From: Melampsora larici-populina 98AG31
Taxonomy: Eukaryota; Basidiomycota; Pucciniomycetes; Pucciniales; Melampsoraceae
NCBI RefSeq assembly: GCF_000204055.1
Contig: NW_006768767.1
Location: forward strand, 1,842,498 to 1,906,497
DNA length: 64,000 bases
Direction of reading: 5' to 3'
In this document: one piece after another, positions 1 to 12,869 of the stretch
How positions within the stretch are numbered: the stretch's first letter is position 1
Layout of the letters: each line of letters begins with the position of its first letter
The notes under the pieces: model-generated
What the model was told of the DNA's origin: nothing
The model's input: the letters and a program-made list of their open reading frames with translations, nothing else
Databases searched by the model: none
Position numbers and translations under genes: made by a program

Positions 1-2369
1 ACCCACTTTCCTCTCTTTTCGCGTCCTCGAGCTCGTGTTCCGGCTCTCTAAGAGCTTTGACCACTTTGACTTGATATCCACTCGGGACATCACCCACGGT
101 GTAAAAGGGAGCTATACGGTTTGGCTAGAACGGGGGCCAAGAAGAAATCTCATCAGTGATAAAAATCGACCTCAAACGCAGTACTTCTGAAGAATATCTT
201 GTACTACGCACCGTGAGGTCTATAGGTACTCCTATCGCAGCGTACGATAACAAACTTCCCTCTTTGAGATTGGCACGATTCTCCCTTCGATCAGCCAACC
301 CAGGAGGAACGCCTGAAAAAGTTTCTCAAAAAGAAAGCTTCAGCTTCTATCGACGTGAGGGATCTAGTCAAGTTGAGGGCAAATTTTATTTACGGGTCAC
401 CACGTCCCCAATCCACCTGGAGCTGGAGCGATTCGCTACCCGCCAGAGCGTCCGGCCAAGATTCTCAGGTTTGCGTAGGTTGTATTCGACTCGCGATGCT
501 AATTTTGCACCGCATGCCCTGGGAGTTCCGAAACAATACGCATCGCGCAAGACGATGTTCTCGCCCAAATCACCTGGGGATTCCAGCAGTCGTGCATAGA
601 ACAAGGATGCCATCCCGGCTCCCAGGCTGGAAGAATAAGATGTGGGTCAGCCTAAACTAACAAGTATTTGAGAGATGAGCCTCAATTGATCGAAAGCTTA
701 CGAATGACCCCCGACGAAGAGATTCAACTTTCTCTTGGGCCCAGTATCATTGATCTGATTGTCGTATGCGCGTTGGGCCACCATCTTCACAGTTTCTATG
801 ATCCTCACTACAATGAGCGGAAAAGAAGATTTTTCAGTATCACATCAAAACTTGATCAGATCTGAGTTCAGAATAGCATAAATGAACTTACTATAAGGCC
901 ACATTTTTGCACCGGAATTTGCGGACGGAAACAGACTACTATAAAATCCGGAATGAGCGAAGCCCATGCCTAATACGAGGAAAGCTTAGTTCAAATGCAG
1001 ACGATTAGCATGGATATGGAGGCAAGTGTACTCACCCAATGCATCTATACACATTTCTTGATCAAATGTTGCGTCAGTGATCCATTCGGTTAGAGCCTCC
1101 GGACTAGTTCCTTTGAAGACGACGACCATGAACGGATTCCCTTCATTGTCGAGATTGTAAAACGCTCCAGCAAAGGGCCCACTGACATTTTGAAAGTCTT
1201 GATCAATGGCAAACATCGACCAGTGAGTGCTCATGTTTCCATCAGAATCACATTAGCGCTCGGGAGAGACTGCTTACCGGCAACGGAGATGAATTGACAG
1301 CCCCATTCAACACCCAATCGGTACATAAATTCTTCACTCTTGAGTAGATACAGACGAGCAGAATCGGGATAATCGGCAGCTTTTTGAACAAACGTCGTAT
1401 TACGCTCATAGACAATAGATGACATGAGAAGAATGGTTTTCGCAACATCCACATTGAACTCTAGATGTCGTCGATAAGAGGCTGCATAGGTGGCCATGTC
1501 AGGGTGGCTTCTAACCTTGAGGGGAAGCAAGTAATCTTCGGGATTTCCTGAAAGGACCTTTCTGGCCGAGTCCACCGTCTTTCGTTGTTTGTCGTACATA
1601 GCTTGTTCAAGGTCGCATCGCTTTAGTCAATGAAATGGACAAGTTCAACAGATTCAAAGAATAGAATACAAACTTGTGTCAGCCCAAGCAATCATAGTAT
1701 AACCTGAACCCCAAGTCCTCGAGAAATAGGAGATGATTTTAGGAACACCAAGAAGCTGCACTATGGGATGCAAATACGTATCAGCGTTGGTAGATCTTTA
1801 GAATGGACAACGACAAAACAGCCTTACTGGCCACGAGTCCGCAATTGACTATGAAGAGTGTGACATAGATGAGAGTGTATGCAACGACCGCATACAGCCA
1901 GTTGGTAGTGTCAGTCACTGGCGCCATGGGATTGTTGATCAGCACCATCGAGGCATGATACATCGCAGTGAACATTGATTTAAAGAGTGCGACTATTGGC
2001 AAAGCTTCAAATCGGTATCTCCATGAACTTCGATGCTTCGCCGAGCGTTGGAGATCAATCGCATGGGCCGTAAGGGCAGTCTTTTGCAAAGGATAGAGAG
2101 AATTGTAGATCTAAAGATGAGAGAAAGTGGCCGAGGATGTTCAGCGCCAGAATCAAAGATAAACGTTGCATCGGAATAGTTTGTGAAAGACGGACTTGGT
2201 CATAATAAGCCTTTTCTTCTTCCCCACTCATGCTGAGGAATTCGGCGCTGGCATGATCCTTGAAAGGAGCAGGATAACGATCCGGTTTGGCTTCCTTGCC
2301 AGATAGGCCACTGAGGTTGGTAGAGTCATTGCTCTTTAGATTCTGGTAGTCCTTCAAGATCTGGGACAT
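1..2369 (-). CDS. Class 3 (fungal) lipase-like membrane protein, 3' end beyond window
   Basis: Multi-exon alpha/beta-hydrolase gene read right to left; the 3' end lies outside the window. The ATG at 2369 starts an acidic N-terminal exon (MSQILKDYQN...). An intron of about 85 nt (near 2105-2190) leads to a hydrophobic exon (about 1781-2104) with one or two membrane segments. Later exons sit near 1670-1762, 1231-1599 and about 1030-1234. The lipase fold is clear: a strand ending in VVFKGTS, then GFYSSLFP (about 930), then the nucleophile elbow GGHSLGAG, whose serine codon is split by an intron (exon end near 700, restart near 629). After this come CFGTPRACG and RVANRSSS...DVVTRVPPG. Family members hydrolyse acyl esters; the substrate here is unknown. 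The frame has a TAG at 125-127 preceded by a pyrimidine tract, and it stays open from there to base 1. I therefore read the TAG as a splice acceptor, not a stop. Confidence 0.8.
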
Positions 2370-5300
2370 TCTGCTATTTTTATACAGTTATGATGGAAAA
2401 ATAGCGACAAGTCTAATGGCGGCAGAGGATGTAAGAAAGTGTTTATAAGATCAAGTGAAATGGATGATTCTTTGTATCAGATTCTAACTGACGATAGATG
2501 ACTGGGATTGCAGGACGAGAGTCGCTGACGGTCAACACGCTGTTCCAGAAGTCGTACCTTTATACTCACTTCCAGCGCATACATACGTCTTCTTCAAACC
2601 CTTCAAAGTTTGCTGTTATCAGAATTCACAGGCTTCTTCCTCATGTATTACCGAGCAACGTAGAGCTCTCGAATCCTCTCTTCATTCGGTGCTAATCACG
2701 TTTGCAAAATCGCATTTGAAAGGTGGAAAACCGGCTAAGATAAGCCATTGCTGCTCAATTTCATGCTCGGTCATCTAGTCTGTAAGCCATCGTCAAAGAA
2801 GACTCTTTACATGCCATTCAAAATCTTTCATTCTTTCTATCACTCTTCATACTCACCACAGCCGCAGTCGTTCCCGAAAAAACCACTCCCTCTTTTCCCG
2901 GTTTTCAATCATTCACAGACTGACCGTCACTCTGCCTGATATGTCATTTCGTCATGGGTCTGTTTGAAAGTCGTCCCAAAGCAATGAATTCGGACCGGAA
3001 CGTGCGATGGACTCTACTTTGGCTTGGAGTCCACTCCACAGCACCTGAGAGCATTGACCCAACTATACGGTGAATCTCACTCTCTGATACTTGATCAAAA
3101 TCATTCACAGCATTGGCAACCCCGGCGACGCTAAGATTTTATTCGCGACAATCCCTTATTACATACTCCCGGTCACAGCTCCTGTGATTCGGGTTTTGAA
3201 AGACCGGTATACATAGAGATGCCAGCTTCCGAGATTCAGGCTCGCGTCAAATGTATGCAAAGCGTATTGCGCAAGATTTCAGTTAGGAATAGTGTTTTCA
3301 TTGATGAGCAGCTTGTGCTGTGTAAGGGTTTGAGATTCTCCCCAAAGTCTTTAAGCCTGACTAAGCCCAAGCTTACAAAGTCTTATGATTGGTTTGGTAC
3401 ATTCAATCATCAGCTTGGGATCAGTCTCGACGTAGAGCCTCGAAAAAAAGTTTGCTCGATTACTAATACGCCGGGCCCTGAAGATTTTTGATGGCATGCA
3501 ATCATGGATATCAGATTGTGGCACGCACGCATACTAGTACCACTGCTCAGTGCTACCTGCACCTAACTGACTGCGTCAATAATTGAGGATGGAGTCAAAC
3601 TCTATCCGCCTACAAAGTGGAGTTCAAAACAGAGTTCACAAAGCACTACCCGAAGTTTGCCTTTGTGAGCCTTTGTGACAGACCACAGCTTATAATCAAG
3701 ATCCTAAAAAAATTCAGACTATGTTCGCGACCCCTATCTCTGCCTGACCTCCTCATGGTCAGTTCTGACACAATTCTTAACCTGTAAGCTCTGACATGCA
3801 ATTGTTACAAAGAAAAAGACGAGAAGAAATCATAGTGAGCAGATTTGTATGTATCATCCGACTTTCACTATTGATGGTGGGGAAAATTTTACCCACATAG
3901 ATTAAAAACAAGAGGAAGAGAAAGACAGTTTTCTAAAGTTTGAGCAATTTTCAACAAATGCTGGTGTTTGTGAAACCCCGTTCCCACATCCCTCATTCAA
4001 CAACTTGTATGTGCCGAAATGACTGATCTGACGTACAGACTCAAGTCCTGGGAAATCCAGATGGTCTGGGCTAGAGGGACTTTTGCTAAGTTTATGGGCT
4101 AGAGTTTGAGGGGGGCTTTTTTTGCGTGCTTCCAAAGCCCCGATCTACATATCTACATGGCTTTGAGGTCGTTGGGATCGAATCTCTACATAGAATCAGA
4201 CAGAACCATCAACCAATAGCTCGTTATTTTATTTTTGACTACATAGAGAGGAGGGTGAGTTCTAAAATCAAATACTTGATTACTTCCACCCTTTAACCAA
4301 CTGCATCCCAGAGATTGCACACAGATCGTATCCCAGAAACTGAGATTGATCGAAAGTTTATCTTTTTCGTGCCACTGAATTATACAAGGATGTGATCTCG
4401 ATCCGAGGTGAATTCGATCACTTCTCGACCAGCAAACCATCATCATTGGTTGTAACCAAGGGAACCCTTTTGTTCGATGCGCAAGTAGATAATAGATATC
4501 ACACATTGAATGCATCATCACGACTTCCAAGACGTCACAAATGGTTCGTGCTTGCATCGAAAGGATGTGTGTATCATAGTATCATGAGCAACCCGAAACT
4601 GAGATTGCTACAATCTTTGCGCAGTGATACACGAAGTGTAAAGCTTGCTCGAGGTAAAACCCAGCAGTTTACCAGTCAGAGTTCGAAACTCACAAGTCGT
4701 GGAAGGCTTGTCAGTCATATCATTGCAGGAATGATGAAATCAATGCTAGAGTGTGACACCACCAGATAGAGATCTTTTCATGCAGGTCCGGTCGTCAAAC
4801 TTCATGTATCAGCTTGAAAGATAAGAGACATAGGAGATGCAGAGATGATTTTTACAACATAGATTTCTGATATTGGTATACATAGAGTCCTACTCGAGAT
4901 GGTAACTTTGGTTTTTGTAGCTAAAAGCCTTTGAAAAAAATGCTCATGAAGTTACCCCCCAGAGAAAGAAATGATGATAATGAAGATCACAAGAGGTATT
5001 TCATGCCATATGGTTGATGACATCATATAAGAATACAAATCCCATGATTCTTTTCTCGAATAAACAAATTCAACGCCAACTTGGTGGTATCTTCTTGGGT
5101 GCGTACCCCCAGTACCATAGCCCTAGCCGAGTAAAAATCTATGATTCAACATGAATGACATGCACAAGATTCAATTTTTCACTTAAGCCGCCTGATGTCC
5201 CGCATTCAGATTTAGTGCGTTACCGTGAAAGTTGATTTTTGCGAGGAGGGTCGAATTGTGTAAACCGCAAGCGATCGAATTCCGTAGTCAATCTGATATA

Positions 5301-5859
5301 TCATATGAATGACGAAAACTTCGAATCCTTATCCACTTTTGGTGACTATCCCCTACTTTATCCTTTCGGCCTCTCCCTCCTTTTTTGTATTGATGTGTGA
5401 ATAAACTCATCACGATGATAAAAAAATGATAAAGAAAGCCAAGACATCCCCGCCTTATTTATTCACCTCCTCATCTGGTTGAAATACATACAATTTCTTC
5501 AAAATTGAGTCCCTCTCAGTCCCTCTCCACAAACAAAGCCTACCCCAGTATAATACCTCTGCCCGGACGCCACCCTGGTCTGTGATTTGCTTGGCTGAGG
5601 CTAGCTGATTTTTTGGCTTTCGCAGATCAGATCAAAAAGACCTTACCTGGCGCAATTTTGAATTACATTTCTCTGTGACCAACGAAGAAATCAAATAGCA
5701 AGAAAATGTGAAGGAAACACAAAAACTGTGAAGTACATAGGAAGCCTAAAATCGATACAAAGACTTCAAAGTGTACTAATTGTACGGGAAAAATTGTTCT
5801 CAGTTTGTCTTTGTGATAGACTTACCTTTTGATGTGTTCATAGTTTGTATGTAAGGTTT
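2370..5859. other. Intergenic region with no recognised gene
   Basis: This 3.5-kb stretch starts at the putative promoter of the lipase gene. It contains only short unsupported open frames. Those at 3219-3491 (90 codons) and 4392-4769 (125 codons, no ATG at its 5' end) are the longest. Neither shows a motif I recognise. I saw no terminal repeats, tRNA or coding-like exon chain. Confidence 0.5.
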
Positions 5860-8281
5860 TTAAAAGTGAATTTCTGATGGCGTTTTCACTTCACTCAAGA
5901 TAAGATGATCGCACCATGGAGTTTTCTTGGTATGAAATCTTCTTTCTTTTGTTACGAGTCCGTGGATGAAGGAAGTGGAGATGAAAGAATCAAATGGAAT
6001 CTTTTTTTCTTCTTCTTTCAAACGGATAAAGTATACTTGCCCAACACCGGAGAGCGCCCTAAAGGATTGAACGATTTGAAGAAAGCCTGATGATTTCCAT
6101 TCCTTCTGAACAGAGCTTTTTCCGACTCTTGATCCCTTAAAACCCAAATTCTGACCGTTTGGCAAGGATATAGAACATGAAACCATCCTCTAGAAGATGT
6201 CAAATTTCCTAAAAATTCCTCAAAAGAGCTTAAGTAGCACCTATTTCTTGGGCACTTCATCAAGATTTCTGCCATAGAAGAGCTGTTATAGAAAGAGTTG
6301 TGCTATCTTTCAACATTCCTAGTTGAAGTACGTCAGAGCACAGCACGTCCTCCTGAAATATCCACTAGATGCGGTGAAGCTTGGTGGTCCAACGCATTGA
6401 GGATTTTTGAAGCTGTTGACAAGCGAGAAAGCCTTTTTCAATTCCTCAAAAGATTCCTAATAACAATTCCAAGGGAAAATCTTTGACAAAGCTGCTAATA
6501 ATTCATGCCGTTCGAGTCAGCCGTCGTAGATAAGGGGGGGCTCCCGGTTGATGCTCGTCCCAACCAATGAATATCTTTGGTTTCTTTCTTCATCAACTGT
6601 TTACATATTTTAGCCTTTTTAGCGTCAAAAAGTTGAAATTCTAAAGATCATTTAATCCCACTTGATAAATTCAATTGTTGTTGTGTATTGATAGTAGACT
6701 TTGAATAGCTTTGAATATCAGGCTTTTGATACAAATTGAGTTTTGTTCAGTTTCAAATGGCTTGGTGGGTGCGCTTGTACAAGGCAAAGGATAGGGTTTT
6801 GTAGTTTTGTCGAGATGATTTACATAAATCATACACCCTCTTTCGACTCCTTCTCTCCCTCTTTTTCTCTCTTCTCTTGACTTCAACTCCTTCATCATCT
6901 TTTTCCCTTTCCCTTCTCCTCCTCTCACTTCCGCCTTTCGGTACGCTTGAGATTCGTCTCGCGACCATCAATCCCCTCTTCTCTCCGTTTGGGCACGCTT
7001 GAGATTCGGTCAGTACAATTCACATTCTCTTCATCATTCTTTCTTTTCATTCGCCTTGTATTTCGCTTTTCATTCTTTATCCTTGATGAAGTCTTTGAAT
7101 ATATACCACGTAAAGCAATCTGGTTGCCGGATCACGAGGGACGGAGACAATGCTCTAGGCATCCTTGATCGGCTTTCTCTTCTTGGCCTTTTATCTTAGC
7201 GAGCACCGTCACTATGATGTTTGTGATCATGCTTAACTGATGAAAGGTGTGGTAAAGTCACCTTGATAAGACTGGTTTACCATCAAGTTTCCGTCTTTTA
7301 TCAAACCAAATGATATGAGTGATGAACGGTTTGATGATTGGTCAACGATCGATCGGGTCTATTATTGACTGATTAGTACTCTTTACCATCTTGATCGACC
7401 AGCTTTCAATGCTTTTGACTACATCTCTTCATTTCTATCTCTCACTCTATCTCTTTCATAAATTCTCCGATGTGATTTAATCAGATTTAGTCAAGCTGAC
7501 CATAGAAAGTAGCGCTTCTGGTTTAAAGCACTTGATGATGCTAGACATAGACCTGCTTACCATTTTGCAATCATCACCATTGCTATTCAAGCACAATAGA
7601 ACTGATCAATCAATTCAAGTGATTGTTGATTTTCCTTTTGATGATCCAATTTTGTTAAATCATCAATTCCTTCAGATTTCTAATTTACCAAATTCACCAT
7701 CATTTCAATACATTCACACACATCCTCATTCAGCATTCAGCATTCAGCATTCAGCATTCAGTCTTCCTCTTTGTCACCGTGCTTCAATCACTGATCACTG
7801 ATCATGGGTTCTTTGTTTACGTTTTTCTTTCCGTCTCTCCGTCAACCTTCATCTTCCTCATGACTCTCCCCTCATCACTCATCCAGTCTCGCGACCCGCG
7901 GTATCATCTCAATCGCCTCCCCGCCTTAAAGCTTTTTCACTCGAATCACTACTTTCGCTACCGCAAGCCTTTCCGCAGTCGATCATCATCACTTTAGCCG
8001 ATCCAACCTCCGACCTTATTCTATTCAAACTTCATCCCCTTCGAATACCCTCTGACTGGACGCTGCTTTCCTATTCAATTTGAATAGAAGAGATTGTGCT
8101 GGCCGTCGACCTCTTCAGTCTGTTTTCGAATTCAACCACAACTTGTGTTTGATTTATATCATAGATATACGTGATACCTATATATATTTAAAAGATTATA
8201 CGTATAGCTTCCCCTCATTCAGTATATCTCCAGGCATTTTCTTATTGTACGTACACATCCTTTAATCCCTCTTGTGTCAAC
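5860..8281. promoter_or_regulatory. Long upstream/leader region of the bHLH gene
   Basis: No recognised gene lies here. From about 6820 to 8280 the plus strand is rich in pyrimidine tracts (CTCTTTTTCTCTC, CTTCTCCTCCTCTC and similar), as in many fungal promoters and leaders. The 14-mer ACGCTTGAGATTCG occurs twice (about 6942 and 6990). A heptamer tandem array lies at 7728-7762. This assignment to regulation is inferred from position and composition only; transcription start sites cannot be placed. Confidence 0.35.
7728..7762. repeat. Tandem repeat, 5 copies of CATTCAG
   Basis: Five perfect head-to-tail copies of the heptamer CATTCAG lie about 730 bp upstream of the bHLH start codon. Confidence 0.9.
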
Positions 8282-8470
8282 ATGGCTCAAGACACACGTC
8301 TTGTTTTCCCAGGTGCTTCAAACATCTTTTCAACATTTGAACTAGGTAGGAAGGACCGAACCGGTATGTTTGAAATATCTCATGATCACATCCTGCTGGA
8401 CAGGGAGCGTCTTGCAACGAAATTGTCCGCAATGGTAGGAAGAAATGGGCTGACAAAGTTTCACTCTTGA
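8282..8470 (+). other. Possible upstream ORF (62 codons) of the bHLH gene
   Basis: An ATG-initiated frame (MAQDTRLVFPGASN...) ends with TGA 21 nt before the bHLH ATG and lies in the same frame. It could be a translated uORF or the remains of an alternative N-terminus joined by an intron. I could not find a donor/acceptor pair that joins it cleanly in frame. No family is recognised. Confidence 0.3.
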
Positions 8471-8491
8471 CATCCCTTGCAACAAAGATCA

Positions 8492-10072
8492 ATGGCCGTT
8501 TCATCTACTCATACCCATTCTCAACAGCCCAACACCGGGTTAAGAGAAGACTTCTTAGACATGTCGGGCTACAATGGCTTCCATTCCCTTGTTCCCAATC
8601 ATTCTCCATCGGCTACCAGCGGATCCGATCATTCTGTCTCGGTCTCGCCGCCCAGCTTCGCCAACCACGAGCACCCAAATCTTTCCGATCACGCAAACAA
8701 TAACATCTTCCCCGATGATGATGACCTGGAGGACGATAGTTTTGAGAGTGTTGGAATGCCTTCAAACATTTATCCTACCTTTCATTCTCATGCTCAGAAG
8801 AAAGATTCAAAGATGAATTCTCAAGCTAGCAGACTCAAAAATTCTACGGCCGAGCGTCGTGCGACTCACAATGCTATTGAACGTGCCAGGAGAGAGTCTC
8901 TTAACGGCCGATTTCTTGAACTGGCTCGTGCGTTACCTACCATGGGAAACGTAAAACGCCCGAGTAAGAGTGTGATTGTCAACAAGAGCTTGGAATGGAT
9001 ATCCGAATCACAGGTAAGAGTCCATTTCTCTTAGCCCATCATCATGTATGATCGATCCTGATCGTATTGGGCATTCCAGATGCGCGAATTTCATTTGATC
9101 AGGGAGAACAACTATTTACGAGCTCAGGTCAATGAGCTGCGATCTCAGCTTCGACTCAGCCCTCTACCTCCAATCAACTATGGGGATCCGGTACACATGC
9201 AGCCCAAAGCATATCACCCTTACAGAACACCCAATATGTTCCCGTCGAATCACCCGATCGGCCTTCCTCTCGCTTCACCTGTGCCACATGTCGGTAGCCA
9301 TCCAACTGCACCTGCTCCCTTATCCGTGAATGAAACCGCTATAGAAAAGCCGACTGTCGATAAACTTTCGCAGCCTTCATCGCTACCGATCAGTCCGACT
9401 TTCAACTTTGCCCACAAGGATACTTACACACATACCACCAATCAAGCGATCCCACCTTTTGATCATCAGCAACAACGGACTCACTCCTATCCCACCTTTG
9501 CTCCCCACCTGCCGCTCGTCACTTCTCCCAATCAAGTGGCTCATGACACAGTCGGTTTAAGTTATGAACAACATCAACATGTTCCTCAGGTTGGGCCTGC
9601 TGCGCTCACGCCTTTTCAATCTGAATTTGACTCTAAGCCAAGCACCCGGAGCGAAGAGACTGATACCTCGAGTCCTACTAATCCTCGCCATCCGGGCGGC
9701 GAGAATGACGGAGCGAGTACTCTTCAGCAAAATATCTGCGGGTTTAATCCTAACCCAAGTGGATCGGTCACCGGCACAAATGACGGAGTATTGGGAAATA
9801 CTGCTCAAGCGTCGTTCCCGTTGAGTATGTTTGGAACCCGGATTGACAGTGGCTCTACTGAGTCATCTCACCCAATGCCAGCAAGCGGTTTTCAATCTCA
9901 TCATCTCGCAACGCTTCCACCTACAGAGCGAGGTTCACTTGGTGAATCGATCGTCGATCTCTTTCAGGCTCATTCTAACCCTCATAATATCCCCGATCAT
10001 GATCCCAATTCAAGCTGGGCTGAAAATGCGTTTGCTCCCAACTTGTCTAACGCGAGTGGTTATATCTTTTGA
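8492..10072 (+). CDS. bHLH transcription factor
   Basis: Two exons (8492-9013 and 9080-10072) are joined across a 66-nt GT-AG intron and encode about 504 residues. The ATG at 8492 is chosen because the frame upstream of it has only a TTG. After a Ser/Pro/His-rich N-terminus and an acidic patch (DDDDLEDD), a basic helix-loop-helix domain lies around residues 120-180: ATHNAIERARRESLNGRF, loop, then KRPSKSVIVNKSLEWI. The basic region keeps the H...E..R pattern used for E-box recognition. The intron falls just after helix 2, and exon 2 opens with a leucine-containing helix (LIRENNYLRAQVNELRSQL) that could extend the dimer interface as a zipper. The rest (about 300 residues) is low-complexity Pro/Ser/His/Thr sequence, typical of fungal activation regions. 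It is likely nuclear. The target genes and exact orthologue are unknown. Confidence 0.85.
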
Positions 10073-12544
10073 GAATTGCATATATTTGACTGGGTCACCC
10101 AAGCTCAACAGTATAACTTCATTGGTGTTTTCCAGTTATTTCATTTCCGAAGTTCCTTTGTGCAGGTGTGTATGTTTGTGATTATCAAGGCAAAATAATC
10201 AAAAGAGTAGACAAGAATAAATAATTAAAGCACTTTAGTCGCGTTCTGTGTCGAGAATCTTTGTCATCCTTTTCTGATTGTGGGATTTTCATTTTGGTGT
10301 TTTTGGTGTTTCTCTTTGACCAGCAAGTAGTCGTGTCAGTCTTTGTGCCTCTTATATCTTTTCTTGCTTATTAGATATTCATGTGTCGAAAGCTTTTGTG
10401 GATGATTTTTTTGTGGTCTTGTCTCTACTCGGTGTTTTTTGGCTTGATATTTCTCTTGGGCTTTGAATTAAAAAAACAGATAAATGTACATCGTGTGGTT
10501 AGTTGATTGATCAGAGAGATGAACGGAGTGAGTGTTGATTGGGTATGATAAGGAGTGATATTCGGTTTTATAAATAACTTGCACATCAATGTGAATCACC
10601 TTCATTTTATTATTATTTAGAAGTTTGAAATTCATAGTGTTTTGAGTGAGATTGAGCACAGTGAAAAGAAAAGAATCAAAAAGCCATCCTGATCACTTTG
10701 ACTCTTCATTGTGATATTTAGAAGAGCTTCCCCAAATGATACAAGAATTGATGTTTTTTGTGTCAAACTCAAATTGCACAGGCAATAACTCCTACTGGAC
10801 TACTCCATGTCACAGCAATGTGAGAGGTGCTGGTTCTCTGCCCGGGCCCCCAGTGTGTCTTTGAGCTGTCCCCATGCTACCAAAGTACATTGTCACTGAG
10901 TGATCCTGGTTGGCTCAAGACAGTCTCTAAACCCTTCTTTCATCAGGTGATTCAATGTGAGAGACTTCACACAAATACAAAAGTGAACTAGAGTGTTGAG
11001 CAAGTCAATAAAACTCTGACAGATTTGATGAACCCCACAACAGTCACAAAAGTCACAGATACTGGCAAGAACCACAGTGCTTTGTATGTTCCCCAGAAAT
11101 TCAGCCAGTAGATCATTGAATCTTATTGTGAAAGTTTTTCAATCAAAGTATTGACAAATTGACATTATGAAAAATTCAAAGAGCAAAGAGTTGTGTCTAT
11201 GTGAGTTGTGTATTCTGGATCACAAAAGTGATACATTTGATCATCTGGTTTTGGAGGAATCAATTCTTATAAGTTTTAATATGAGTCAAACAAAAAAGAT
11301 GAACTCATAGAGCGGAAGAGGTTTTGCAGTCATAGTATATAATGTGACCATGAGTTGGTGGGACTCCAGTGGACAATGACTAACAGTGTGCCAGTAGCAA
11401 CTTTAACACCCAGAATAGTTTGTGGCACACAGGCCTGAAACAGACACCATACTTTTGGCAAAGTCAGAAGATAATTTTGAGACAGGAAACATACAGGTCC
11501 AAGTCACAACATTAGAAAGCAAAGGTTGGTAATTATTTTCCATGCTTCACTACCCCTGTACATGCAAAATACGGTTGCAACTTCAAGCCTGATCACCACA
11601 TTCATATCCCACATTCCAAATCCTCAGCATCCAGCATATACAATGTGATAAACACAGTTACCTTGCCCCAGTATGTTTCTCTTCAGATAGCTCTGAATTC
11701 AATGATTTTTTGTTATGCACACTCCAAGAAATTTAGACAGCACCCCTATTTGACAGTCATATCAGATGAAGATCCAACACATCATCCCTAAAACTTTGAG
11801 GGTTGTGCTGTATCATTTTTCTGGTTTTGAGCTATTAAAAATAATCACTGTAGAAGTGCCAAGCTGCTGAGAGGTTTTACTTTCAAGCCGTTGTGACTAA
11901 AAAACTAAAAATGCCTGCAGGTTTTTCTGATGAGTATGTAAGACACAAACAATGGGATGAGACTGAGTTTCCTGGACATACATGACATTTAACATGGAAA
12001 TCATGATCAAGATTGAGGTTTCTATTTAAAATGTTGGCAAAATTTTGTGATGAAATCAATCAAACACATCATAGTAGGTTTTGAAATATGGGCCATTGAA
12101 TAATGAGAGTCGGTGCATAGGGTGTTTCATTACAAAGGTGGCAACTAAACAATGTGCAGGTTGCAAATGTTGTGATGGGATGAGAAATGTAAGTAGATGA
12201 TATGTGAAGGGGTGGTCAAACTGGAAGCGCAGGTCTGCAAGGATGCTGTGGCATGGAGGGAATGTGAATGACTTTGATTTCTGAAATCCGTACAACAAGG
12301 CAGACAGAATGACCAGAAATTTTTCAATTACTATGTGGTGATGATGTGGGGTAGAATGTTGATAATATCAGGAGCCAATAACACTTTGAGGGATCAGGTT
12401 ATCGGCAAAGTGAAATCTTGTAAAATCATGTCTTGTCCAAAATTCCACCAAAGGGCCTGGAATGTCCAACACAAGTCCAGACTACATACAAGAGTGTTGA
12501 GTTAATTTGACAACCCATGATCTCATTTTATGTGCATAGTTAAC
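10073..12544. other. Gene-free region downstream of the bHLH gene
   Basis: The first 600 bp are AT-rich and probably hold the bHLH 3' UTR. The rest (10.7-12.5 kb) has only short frames (for example minus strand 10893-11075) without a recognisable domain. It resembles decayed repeat DNA in composition, but I could not assign it to a family. Confidence 0.4.
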
Positions 12545-12706
12545 TACACCACAAGAGGGTTCTATGTCTGCAGACCAGGGTGTCACAGAATGGTCTAAGA
12601 AGACCATTCTGAGACGGCGTAAGACCATTTCAGGACACCCTGTGGTCCAACTACAGACGGCCTTTGTGGCAGGCGGTCTGCAGACACAGAACCCTCCCGT
12701 GGTGTA
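12545..12706. mobile_element. Fold-back MITE, 162 bp
   Basis: Terminal inverted repeats of about 32 bp begin TACACCACAAGAGGG on the left and mirror CCCTCCCGTGGTGTA on the right. Inside, AGGGTGTC pairs with GACACCCT, and a near-perfect hairpin (CAGAATGGTCT / AGACCATTCTG) forms the core. There is no coding capacity. The superfamily is unassigned. Confidence 0.7.
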
Positions 12707-12869
12707 AAAGCCCACAGAAATTAACATGGTTGCCAGCCATAACATTTTGCATATTTTTCACACGATCAGGGTAGGCTTCTTCATGGAAACAGTGGAGTTT
12801 TCAGAGGAACAGAACTAATGAGATGGATAGTAATTGGTCCCAAACTTGAGTTAGCAAGTGGTATCAATT

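Noticed and set aside
125..127. In-frame TAG near the left edge as the lipase stop codon
   Set aside because: It is preceded by a pyrimidine tract ending in TAG, and the same frame stays open to base 1. An intron with a phase-0 donor (for example GTGCGT near 209) explains it better. A true stop cannot be excluded without cDNA.
3219..3491. 90-codon plus-strand frame as a gene
   Set aside because: No domain recognised, and no supporting exon chain on either side that stays open.
4392..4769. 125-codon plus-strand frame
   Set aside because: It begins at GTG rather than ATG, overlaps an equally long frame on the other strand, and has no motif.
5860..6275. Two overlapping minus-strand frames upstream of the bHLH gene
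   Set aside because: No family resemblance; the frames overlap one another and have no plausible continuation.
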